Position numbers and translations under genes: made by a program. DNA of 6,310 bases from NCBI GenBank assembly GCA_934630385.1, contig CAKTWE010000095.1:1-6310 (forward strand). The letters are read 5' to 3'. Numbering within the stretch: position 1 is the stretch's first letter; the number at the start of each line of letters is the position of its first letter. Origin of the DNA: an uncultured Collinsella sp. GTDB lineage: Bacteria; Actinomycetota; Coriobacteriia; Coriobacteriales; Coriobacteriaceae. Positions 1-5,444 of the stretch are shown in pieces. The notes under the pieces were generated by a model. That model was not told where the DNA came from. It did not search any database and saw only the letters and a list, made by a program, of their open reading frames with translations.

Positions 1-154
1 TCGAGTCGATAAAGCCCACGGCCTGGCAATTGATGACAATGCGACGCACGCCCCGGTCGATCAAATTATCCAACCGTCGGCGCAGCACGGGCACCGAGGC
101 GATGTCGACATCACCCGGTGGCGTCAAAACCGCTATGTCATTCCACTCATTCAT
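1..154 (-). CDS. STAS-domain anti-sigma factor antagonist (partial, N-terminal 51 residues)
   Basis: This is a short open frame that runs off the left edge of the window. It starts at ATG 154-152 and begins MNEWNDIAVLTPPGDVDIAS. The pattern GDVDIASVPVLRRRLDNLI, then a hydrophobic strand (RRIVINC), then GFIDS at residues 47-51 is the N-terminal half of a STAS domain of the SpoIIAA/RsbV type. The FIDS residues begin the conserved F-[IM]-D-S-[ST]-G motif that carries the phospho-acceptor serine; the rest is outside the window. Family knowledge: the unphosphorylated protein binds an anti-sigma kinase and releases its sigma factor. It lies 78 nt downstream of a SpoIIE-type phosphatase, the expected activator. 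A GGGGA about 11 nt before the ATG is a usable but not ideal ribosome site. The nearby ATG in another frame reaches a stop after a few codons, so 154 is the best start. Confidence 0.82.
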   Translation of the reverse strand, partial: MNEWNDIAVLTPPGDVDIASVPVLRRRLDNLIDRGVRRIVINCQAVGFIDS

Positions 155-232
155 ACGACCATGGTTCCCCAAAAAAGCCCACTCGATGCATTCGTTTTCC
201 CAACCGTGCGGATTCAACCCGCCCAGGGTCGT

Positions 233-2578
233 CTATGAACGACCCCGTAAAAACTCAAGGGACACCAATGCAATGTCATCGTCCAGCGCCGAATCGGTAA
301 ATCGGTCAAGCTCGCCCAAGACCTTGCCGCAAATGCCCGACACGCCCTCCGCCGAAACAGAAAGCAGAAGATCGCGCAAGCGCTGCTCGCCAAAGAACGC
401 TCCGGTGCGGTCACGGGCCTCAATCGTTCCATCCGTATACATAAAGAGCATATCGCCAGGGGCGAACGTAAAGGCGCCCGTCTCGTACACCATGCCTTCG
501 AATGCGCCGATTACACCCGATTGGCATCCAAGCAGTTCGACCTCTCCCCCACGGGCCTCGCCGCCACCCAGCGGCATCGACTCTGGCCTGATGACCATGG
601 TCGGAGGATGGCCCGCCGAACAATACGTTGCGCGTCCGGCTTTAAGGTCAATCTTGGCGATAAAGGCCGTCACGAACGTCTCGACCCTCGAAAAGCCCAT
701 GAGCATGCTATTGAGCGAACGAGCCATGCGGGCGGGCCCCGCACCCTCCCAGGCATAGGCCGTCAGGGCCGTCTTGACGAGCGCGGACATCGATGCGGCC
801 TCAATGCCTTTGCCAGACACATCGCCCAGAATCATGACGGCGCAGTCGTCGGGAAGTCGGATGAGCGTATAGAAATCGCCGCCGACCAACGCCGAGTTCG
901 TGGCCGACAGGTACACCGAATCGGTTGCGATACCCGGAACATCCCCCAAGGAATTTCTCATGCCGATCTGGAGGGTCTGAGCGATATGGCGCTCCTCGCG
1001 CTTTTGAGATTCGCCTTCGTAGATCAGTTCAAAGTCATGCGCCAAGTGCACCAAGTAGTCATATTCAAGGTCATCAATCGGCTCTTGGCTGCCATCACGA
1101 AGCAGCAGTGCGCGCGTCGTCGGGCCCTTCGCAACAGAAGCAGGAACAATCGCGTCGTTGCTGTGCTTGCCATCACCCTCAGAGCGCGGGCGCCCCGCCT
1201 CGATGCCGAAGTCGACGTAGAGACCCTGACAAGGCAGACCATGCGCCCTAAGCCAGCCTCCCATAGGCATCGATTCGTCAACGCGAGTTATACGGACGTG
1301 TTTAAGGTCCTCGGCACTCGTGCCGCCCAAAACAGATGCCTCAAAGCCATCAGGGCCAGCTCCCAGACGTGCCGCCGGCGCCGTCGTAGAAAAGAAAAGC
1401 TTCTCGGGATCATCCGGCAAAGCAACGCGACTGCCGCCTTCAAAATCTATGACGTAGGAGTCCAGACTGGCGTCATACTCAACAGGGCAAAAATGGCAGT
1501 TGAGCATATTGCAGATCTCGGACGATACCGCCTGGGTAGCCGCGGTGGAATCGTCTAGAAAGGTAAACAACTCATCACGTAAGACATTGAGCGAGCGGCC
1601 AAGCTCGGCCGTGCGACGAGAGCGAAGGCTCGATGCCATGCCAACCAGCTGGATAGACAGGTAATCGCAAATGACCTCAAGTACATTAACGTCATAGGCG
1701 AGCGGTGCCTGGGGGCGTTTCCAACCAACTTCCAACACGCCAAGGATCTGCGTACCGTAAAAAACGGGAAGACAGATCTCGCTGCGGTACGGAGGCATAT
1801 CCTGCATGCGCAACAGGTGCTTAGAACGATTATCCAGGTCCATGAACATACCGGAGGCGGCCCTATCGCCCTCAAGGTCCTGCTGAATCGACAAGCGACA
1901 GGCACGCGACTCGCGAAGAACATACGTCGGAATGCCAGCGCCATACGGCAAAAACTCGGGCAGGTAGCTGTCGTGCAGCTCCTTGGAGACACCGCGAAGC
2001 TTAAAACCGCCGCTCTCTGAAAAATAGATAGCGGCACCCGAAGCATCGAGCGTTCCTACAAGTTGGTTCAAAACGGTATCAAGCAGGCTGGGTAGCTCAT
2101 CGGAGCCCACGGTGCTCATAATGACCGAGAGCGTGCCAGAGAGACGCTTGTTCGCCACTCTAAGCTCCGATAACGCACGCTTGAGTTGACGGTCGTGAGA
2201 ATACTGTTCCTCGATACTGTGAAGTGCCACCAGGACACGTGGCGCGCGGCGCCCAAAGATACGTGGAGGCGTTACGGAACCCGCGCGAACCAATACGGGA
2301 ATAAAGGAGCCGTCGCTCAGCTTGAGCATCAGTTCGCTCTCGGAGCCATCAGTTTCAAATGGCAGACGATGTTCCGTCGCACGTTCAAAAGCGGACGAGT
2401 ACAGGACGTCTTTGACATCTCCACCGATGACGTCGGCGCGTTCCTCGCACATCAAACCAAGTAAGCGATTATTCACATGTAGAATGGTACCGTCGAGCTC
2501 GCAGATGATGACAGCATCGCTCGTGATCTCGACTAGTTGGGCAACGTCTGCCCACTCGTTGCGCTCAAGCGTTTCCAT
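233..2578 (-). CDS. PAS-GAF-SpoIIE sensor serine phosphatase (PP2C type, RsbU-like)
   Basis: This is a 781-residue cytoplasmic sensor phosphatase without visible membrane segments. In order it has a PAS domain (about residues 10-121), a short helical linker (128-156), a GAF domain (about 162-313, with the SEICLPVFYGTQILGVLEVG core), a middle region I do not recognise (about 330-520), and a SpoIIE/PP2C catalytic domain (about 540-778). All expected metal-binding aspartate motifs are present: VGGDFY (Asp568), GDVSGKG (Asp586), YTDG (Asp716) and DDDIAL (766-768), with SAGHPP at 654-659, so it should be active. Family knowledge: such enzymes dephosphorylate a STAS antagonist protein, and one is encoded immediately downstream. 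I chose ATG 2578 because GGTGAGG lies 6 nt before it. An in-frame GTG at 2590 would add four residues but has no ribosome site of its own. The signal sensed by PAS and GAF cannot be read from the sequence. Confidence 0.92.
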   Translation of the reverse strand: METLERNEWADVAQLVEITSDAVIICELDGTILHVNNRLLGLMCEERADVIGGDVKDVLYSSAFERATEHRLPFETDGSESELMLKLSDGSFIPVLVRAGSVTPPRIFGRRAPRVLVALHSIEEQYSHDRQLKRALSELRVANKRLSGTLSVIMSTVGSDELPSLLDTVLNQLVGTLDASGAAIYFSESGGFKLRGVSKELHDSYLPEFLPYGAGIPTYVLRESRACRLSIQQDLEGDRAASGMFMDLDNRSKHLLRMQDMPPYRSEICLPVFYGTQILGVLEVGWKRPQAPLAYDVNVLEVICDYLSIQLVGMASSLRSRRTAELGRSLNVLRDELFTFLDDSTAATQAVSSEICNMLNCHFCPVEYDASLDSYVIDFEGGSRVALPDDPEKLFFSTTAPAARLGAGPDGFEASVLGGTSAEDLKHVRITRVDESMPMGGWLRAHGLPCQGLYVDFGIEAGRPRSEGDGKHSNDAIVPASVAKGPTTRALLLRDGSQEPIDDLEYDYLVHLAHDFELIYEGESQKREERHIAQTLQIGMRNSLGDVPGIATDSVYLSATNSALVGGDFYTLIRLPDDCAVMILGDVSGKGIEAASMSALVKTALTAYAWEGAGPARMARSLNSMLMGFSRVETFVTAFIAKIDLKAGRATYCSAGHPPTMVIRPESMPLGGGEARGGEVELLGCQSGVIGAFEGMVYETGAFTFAPGDMLFMYTDGTIEARDRTGAFFGEQRLRDLLLSVSAEGVSGICGKVLGELDRFTDSALDDDIALVSLEFLRGRS

Positions 2579-2584
2579 CGTGAA

Positions 2585-2591
2585 CCTCACC
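2585..2591 (-). promoter_or_regulatory. Ribosome binding site of the SpoIIE phosphatase
   Basis: GGTGAGG on the minus strand ends 6 nt before ATG 2578. This near-consensus site decides the start: the alternative GTG at 2590 lies inside the site itself and has no purine-rich run upstream. Confidence 0.75.
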
Positions 2592-2603
2592 GTCTATCGG
2601 TAA

Positions 2604-2627
2604 CAAAAAAGCCTCCGTAGAGGCTTC
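2604..2627 (-). terminator. Rho-independent terminator after tRNA-Leu
   Basis: On the minus strand, AAGCCTC-TACG-GAGGCTT forms a 7-bp stem with a 4-nt loop (arms 2620-2626 and 2609-2615), followed by a run of T residues (2610-2605). It sits 11 nt after the encoded CCA of the tRNA and fits a tRNA terminator. It also lies only about 26 nt before the phosphatase start, so the phosphatase must use readthrough or a promoter within this region. Confidence 0.88.
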
Positions 2628-2637
2628 TCAAATGCGA

Positions 2638-2727
2638 TGGTGTCGGAGGCGGGACTTGAACCCGCATGACCAAAAAGCGGTCACTAGCACCTCAAGCTAG
2701 CGCGTCTGCCAATTCCGCCACTCCGAC
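2638..2727 (-). tRNA. tRNA-Leu (anticodon GAG), CCA encoded
   Basis: The acceptor stem GTCGGAG (2727-2721) pairs perfectly with CTCCGAC (2648-2642), followed by discriminator A (2641) and an encoded CCA (2640-2638). The anticodon stem CTAGC/GCTAG encloses the loop TTGAGGT, giving anticodon GAG at 2693-2691, which reads CUC and CUU leucine codons. A long variable arm (TGACC/GGTCA around GCTTTTT) marks a class II tRNA, as expected for leucine. The T arm is GCGGG-TTCAAGT-CCCGC. All arms pair, so it should be functional. It has its own promoter upstream and a terminator just downstream. Confidence 0.97.
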
Positions 2728-2784
2728 ATGCTATGTTGTTGATTCGCAGTTCGTTTTGTTCGACCCGCGCGTTCAACGAGGAAG

Positions 2785-2814
2785 ATAATAACCTATGATT
2801 CGAGAACTGTGCAA
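2785..2814 (-). promoter_or_regulatory. Promoter of tRNA-Leu with A/T-rich upstream element
   Basis: On the minus strand, TATTAT (2790-2785) matches the -10 consensus at five of six bases. TTGCAC (2814-2809), 18 nt upstream, serves as a -35 with the key TTG. Directly upstream is an A/T-rich palindrome, CTTTTTT-G-AAAAAAG (2832-2818), placed where an UP element would contact the RNA polymerase alpha subunit. Transcription would start near 2778, giving a leader of about 50 nt before the mature tRNA. The -35 overlaps one arm of an outer inverted repeat (2802-2812). Confidence 0.72.
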
Positions 2815-3025
2815 GCACTTTTTTCAAAAAAGTTTACGAATTTGTAAATGCGCAGGTAGATCCGTATGTCTGGCCCCGAATCGGTGTTGCCTCCCGGCGC
2901 GTCCTCGGGCATGAGCGATATTTTGCTACGCACTTCGTGCTGCAAAATATCGCTCCCCCTGCGGAATGCGCCGGGAGGCAACACCGATTCGGGGCCTACC
3001 AACACATACTCCAGGCACAGTTCTC
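2802..3025. repeat. Outer inverted repeat enclosing long hairpin 1
   Basis: GAGAACTGTGC at 2802-2812 is perfectly repeated in inverse orientation at 3015-3025 (GCACAGTTCTC). A second short pair, GTATGT (2864-2869) with ACATAC (3004-3009), lies between it and the 29-bp arms of hairpin 1. The left copy overlaps the tRNA-Leu -35 element. The spacers are unequal (left longer), so this is a loose, nested palindrome rather than a clean element boundary. Confidence 0.7.
2872..2996 (-). repeat. Long hairpin 1: 125-nt structured palindrome with conserved internal loop
   Basis: The arms 2872-2900 and 2968-2996 are perfect reverse complements over 29 bp. Inside them, read on the minus strand, lies ATTCCGCA (2967-2960) opposite GAGGAC (2906-2901). 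Next come a GGG/CCC pairing, a perfect 14-bp helix (2942-2955 with 2913-2926) and a terminal stem GCAC/GTGC closed by a GAA triloop (2936-2934). Only small internal loops are unpaired. There is no T run after it, so it is not an ordinary terminator, and no convincing reading frame. The same plan recurs in the hairpin at 3176-3307 on the other strand. Its function is unknown; it could be a structured RNA, a single-strand DNA signal or a non-autonomous mobile element. Confidence 0.9.
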
Positions 3026-3057
3026 AAACATGTACTGGGGGCTGATGTAAATTTGGT

Positions 3058-3076
3058 GGCTCGGCTTTGCCGAGCC
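3058..3076. repeat. GC-rich hairpin, possible second terminator stem
   Basis: GGCTCGGC-TTT-GCCGAGCC is a perfect 8-bp stem with a 3-nt loop. Neither strand has a clear T run right after it (CCTATAT on plus, ACCAAATTT on minus). It lies 10 nt beyond the stem of the stronger minus-strand terminator at 3087-3112 and may back it up. Confidence 0.6.
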
Positions 3077-3080
3077 CCTA

Positions 3081-3112
3081 TATAAAGAGGCCGGAGCTAA
3101 AGCTCCGGCCTC
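3081..3112 (-). terminator. Probable rho-independent terminator of the opp operon
   Basis: On the minus strand, GAGGCCGGAGC-TTTA-GCTCCGGCCTC forms a perfect 11-bp GC-rich stem with a 4-nt loop, followed by TTTATATA. It lies about 210 nt after the oppF stop codon, beyond long hairpin 2, and before the tRNA promoter, so it is the natural end of the opp transcript. The T run is short, so termination may be incomplete. On the plus strand it is followed by ACTAACTTTCC, which is less convincing. Confidence 0.72.
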
Positions 3113-3175
3113 ACTAACTTTCCTATTAGATTAAGTGAGCGATCAAGGAATCGCCCCCCCTGCAGCGGTAACACA

Positions 3176-3307
3176 GGGCCCGTGCTGGACTTAGTTTTCA
3201 GAACATTCCGCAGACCAGGAAGCCCCCTTATCCACAGCTCCGAAGGAGCAGGATAAGGGGGTTTCCATGGTCGAGGACGTTCTGAAAACTAAGTCCAGCA
3301 CGGGCCC
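3176..3307 (+). repeat. Long hairpin 2: 132-nt structured palindrome with conserved internal loop
   Basis: The arms 3176-3204 and 3279-3307 are perfect reverse complements over 29 bp. Inside, read on the plus strand, ATTCCGCA (3205-3212) faces GAGGAC (3273-3278). A helix of about 21 bp follows (3213-3233 with 3251-3272, one bulged A at 3267 and one G-T pair). A terminal stem GCTCC/GGAGC is closed by a GAA triloop (3242-3244), with ACA opposite A below it. It begins 14 nt beyond the oppF stop codon and would be in the 3' untranslated part of the opp mRNA. No T run follows on either strand. The architecture, internal loop and triloop are the same as hairpin 1 although the helices differ. Function unknown. 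Confidence 0.9.
3228..3236 (+). promoter_or_regulatory. Consensus DnaA-box sequence inside hairpin 2
   Basis: TTATCCACA matches the DnaA-box consensus TTATNCACA exactly. Its first six bases are in the inner helix and its last three form the small internal loop below the GAA-capped stem. It is a single box with no cluster visible nearby, so a role in DnaA binding is possible but may be chance. Confidence 0.35.
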
Positions 3308-3321
3308 GGACAAACAACCGA

Positions 3322-4350
3322 CTACAGGTCGATGTGCGATTCCTTAATCGGGAACGGCTCCGCGAAGTGGCAGGCGCAGCAGTGACCCGGAGCAACTTCC
3401 TTAAACTCAGGAAGCTTCTCGGAGCAGATGCCCTGCGCAATCGGGCAACGCGTGTGGAAACGGCAGCCGGTCGGCGGATCCAGCGGCGACGGCGGATCGC
3501 CAGCGAGGATGATGCGCTTGCGGGTCTTCTGGATATCCGGATCGGGCACCGGCACAGCAGACAGCAGCGACTGCGTGTACGGGTGGTGCGGCTCACTGTA
3601 GAGCGTCTTCCAGTCCGAAACCTCGACCATCTTACCCAGATACATAACGGCGACGCGATCGGAGATGTGCTGCACGACGGACAGGTCGTGGGCGATAAAC
3701 AGATACGCCGTACCGAACTTGTCCTGAAGTTCCTTGAGCAGGTTCAGAACCTGGGCCTGAATGGACACATCCAGAGCGGAAACGGGCTCGTCGCAGATGA
3801 TCAGCTTGGGCTTCAGAGCGAACGCGCGGGCGATGCCGACACGCTGACGCTGACCGCCCGAGAACTCGTGCGGATAGCGGTTAATGTGCTCGGGGTTCAG
3901 TCCGACAACGTCGAGAAGCTCGCGGACACGCTCAATGCGCTCCTCCTTGGTGCCCACGCCGTGAATGGTCATGGGCTCGGAGACGATCTCGCCGATGGTC
4001 ATACGAGGATTGAGCGAAGCATAAGGATCCTGGAAGATAAACTGCATCTCACGACGCATGTCCTTGATCTCATGCTTGCTCATCTCGGCAACATCTTTGC
4101 CCTGGAAGAACACCTTACCGGCAGTCGGCTTGGTCAGACGCATGATGGTGCGGCCCGTGGTGGACTTACCGCAACCAGACTCGCCAACCAGACCAAAGGT
4201 CTCGCCAGGATAAATCTCAAAAGAGATGTCGTTCACAGCAGAGACGACGCGTTTGGAAAAACGCTTGGCGAACATGCCGGACTCTGCGGGGAACTCCTTA
4301 GAGAGGTGCTCGACCTTCAGCAGCGGAGTAAGCTCGTTATTGTCTGCCAT
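3322..4350 (-). CDS. oppF: Oligopeptide/dipeptide ABC transporter ATP-binding protein OppF
   Basis: This 342-residue cytoplasmic ATPase is one of two nucleotide-binding subunits of a peptide importer. All ABC motifs are intact: Walker A GESGCGKST (56-64), Q-loop Gln107 in IFQDPYASLNP, signature FSGGQRQR (163-170), Walker B LIICDEP (Asp187, Glu188) and the switch His221. The C-terminal region holds the oligopeptide-transporter domain seen in OppD/OppF/DppD/DppF, with cysteines at 296, 302, 309 and the CCAC cluster at 324-327. The RFSKRVVSAVNDISFEIYPGETFGLVGESGCGKST layout and IHGVGTKEER are typical of OppF rather than OppD. Its ATG directly follows the TAA of oppD with no gap, and the ribosome site is inside oppD, so translation is likely coupled. 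The last codons form one arm of a long palindrome. Peptide specificity cannot be told from the ATPase. Confidence 0.95.
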   Translation of the reverse strand: MADNNELTPLLKVEHLSKEFPAESGMFAKRFSKRVVSAVNDISFEIYPGETFGLVGESGCGKSTTGRTIMRLTKPTAGKVFFQGKDVAEMSKHEIKDMRREMQFIFQDPYASLNPRMTIGEIVSEPMTIHGVGTKEERIERVRELLDVVGLNPEHINRYPHEFSGGQRQRVGIARAFALKPKLIICDEPVSALDVSIQAQVLNLLKELQDKFGTAYLFIAHDLSVVQHISDRVAVMYLGKMVEVSDWKTLYSEPHHPYTQSLLSAVPVPDPDIQKTRKRIILAGDPPSPLDPPTGCRFHTRCPIAQGICSEKLPEFKEVAPGHCCACHFAEPFPIKESHIDL

Positions 4351-5442
4351 TTACGCCTCGCCTCCCTTCTTGGAATCCTTGCGCGTACGGGACGTCTCAG
4401 GAGCGTTCTTGAGGAACTCGGGGTCACCGGAGTAGTGGCACGCAGAGTAGTGACCAGACTCGGTGACAACGCGCTCGGGGCGCTGCTTGCGGCACTTGTC
4501 CGTCGCATAGGGGCAGCGAGGAGAGAAGACACAGCCCTCGGGCAGGTTCATGAGCGAAGGCGGGTTGCCATGAATCGGCGTAAGCGGCTTCTTCTCCTCG
4601 ATAGCCTGCTCCGGAATGGAACGAATAAGACCCCAGGTGTAGGGATGGCGGCTCTCGTAGAAGATTTCCTCAGCAGTACCGAACTCGACGGGACGGCCGG
4701 CGTACATGACCATAATCTTGTCGGCCATATCGGCAACAACGCCCAGGTCGTGGGTGATCATGATGATGGCGTTGCCGTTCTTCTCCTGCATCTCCTGCAT
4801 AAGCTCAATAATCTGAGCCTGGATGGTAACGTCCAGAGCAGTCGTGGGCTCGTCGGCAATCAGAATATCGGGATCGCAGGCAAGGGCCATGGCAATCATG
4901 ACGCGCTGACGCATGCCACCAGAGAACTGGTGCGGATACTCATTGACGCGCTTCTCGGGCTCGGGAATGCCGACGAGGTCCAAAAGCTCGGTGGCGCGCT
5001 TGAGCGCCTCCTGCTTGGAGTAGCCACGATGCAGACGAAGGCCCTCGCCCACCTGCTTGCCGATCTTATAGACCGGGTTCAAGGAGGTCATAGGATCCTG
5101 GAAGATCATCGCGATATCGTTACCACGAATGTGCTGCATCTCTTCCTCGGTCATCTCGAGGATAGAACGACCGCGATAGCGAACGTCGCCGCCCTCAATC
5201 TTTCCCGGAGGCATCGAGATAAGACCCATGATGGTCATGGCGGTCACGGACTTACCGGAGCCGGACTCACCGACGACGCCCAGGGTCTCGCCGCGATCGA
5301 GCGTGTAGGAGACACCATCGACAGCGCGAACGACGCCATCCTCGGTGTGGAAATACATCTTAAGGTCATCGACCTCGAGCAGATGCTGGCCCTCGGGAAC
5401 CGGCTGGTCCTTCAGGTCCACATAGTTCTTGTTCTTCTTCAT
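4351..5442 (-). CDS. oppD: Oligopeptide/dipeptide ABC transporter ATP-binding protein OppD
   Basis: This 363-residue ATPase pairs with OppF to energise peptide import from the cytoplasmic face of the membrane. Motifs are complete: Walker A GESGSGKS (58-65), Q-loop Gln115 in [12 protein letters not shown], signature FSGGMRQR (173-180), Walker B ILIADEP (Asp197, Glu198) and switch His231. The C-terminal oligopeptide domain has [13 protein letters not shown] followed by four spaced cysteines (304, 310, 317, 335). In some Opp/Dpp ATPases such a cysteine set binds an iron-sulfur cluster; that is an inference here. The tail after residue 340 is charged, lysine-rich and likely disordered. ATG 5442 starts 2 nt after the oppC stop, with AAGGA about 9 nt upstream inside oppC, consistent with one operon. 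Confidence 0.95.
   Translation of the reverse strand: MKKNKNYVDLKDQPVPEGQHLLEVDDLKMYFHTEDGVVRAVDGVSYTLDRGETLGVVGESGSGKSVTAMTIMGLISMPPGKIEGGDVRYRGRSILEMTEEEMQHIRGNDIAMIFQDPMTSLNPVYKIGKQVGEGLRLHRGYSKQEALKRATELLDLVGIPEPEKRVNEYPHQFSGGMRQRVMIAMALACDPDILIADEPTTALDVTIQAQIIELMQEMQEKNGNAIIMITHDLGVVADMADKIMVMYAGRPVEFGTAEEIFYESRHPYTWGLIRSIPEQAIEEKKPLTPIHGNPPSLMNLPEGCVFSPRCPYATDKCRKQRPERVVTESGHYSACHYSGDPEFLKNAPETSRTRKDSKKGGEA
4361..4368 (-). promoter_or_regulatory. Ribosome binding site of oppF inside oppD
   Basis: AAGGGAGG on the minus strand ends 10 nt before the oppF ATG and lies within the last codons of oppD. Because oppD stops exactly where oppF starts, terminating ribosomes are well placed to re-initiate, which supports fixed co-expression of the two ATPases. 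Confidence 0.6.
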
Positions 5443-5444
5443 CC

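Larger units (their letters stand above)
3139..3350. repeat. Outer imperfect palindrome enclosing long hairpin 2 and the oppF 3' end
   Basis: CGATCAAGGAATCGC (3140-3154) matches the inverse of 3336-3350 at 14 of 15 bases. The inward flanks continue to pair loosely: CGGT at 3166-3169 with ACCG at 3317-3320, and CCTG at 3159-3162 with CAGG at 3325-3328. The right arm is the last codons and stop of oppF, so the left arm is an inverted near-copy of the gene's 3' end on the far side of the hairpin. Confidence 0.7.

Noticed and set aside
30..1558. Open frames on the plus strand opposite the phosphatase gene
   Set aside because: The minus strand carries complete PAS, GAF and SpoIIE domains across the same DNA; the plus-strand products are basic, serine- or arginine-rich shadows.
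2793..3005. A 70-codon minus-strand frame across hairpin 1
   Set aside because: It lies almost wholly within the palindrome and overlaps the tRNA promoter. The product looks like no protein family, and the structure explains the sequence better than coding does.
2872..3307. Two copies of one ordinary MITE or insertion sequence
   Set aside because: The 29-bp arms of the two hairpins are too different to be recent copies of one terminal repeat, there is no transposase, and I see no clean direct target duplications.
2872..3307. Integron attC sites, CRISPR repeats or a retron RNA
   Set aside because: No attC core sites (GTTRRRY type) at the ends, no regularly spaced direct repeats with spacers, and no reverse transcriptase or integrase gene in view.
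3176..3307. Hairpin 2 as a simple rho-independent terminator of oppF
   Set aside because: It is far longer than needed and no T run follows it on the minus strand; the hairpin at 3087-3112 with TTTATATA after it is a better terminator.
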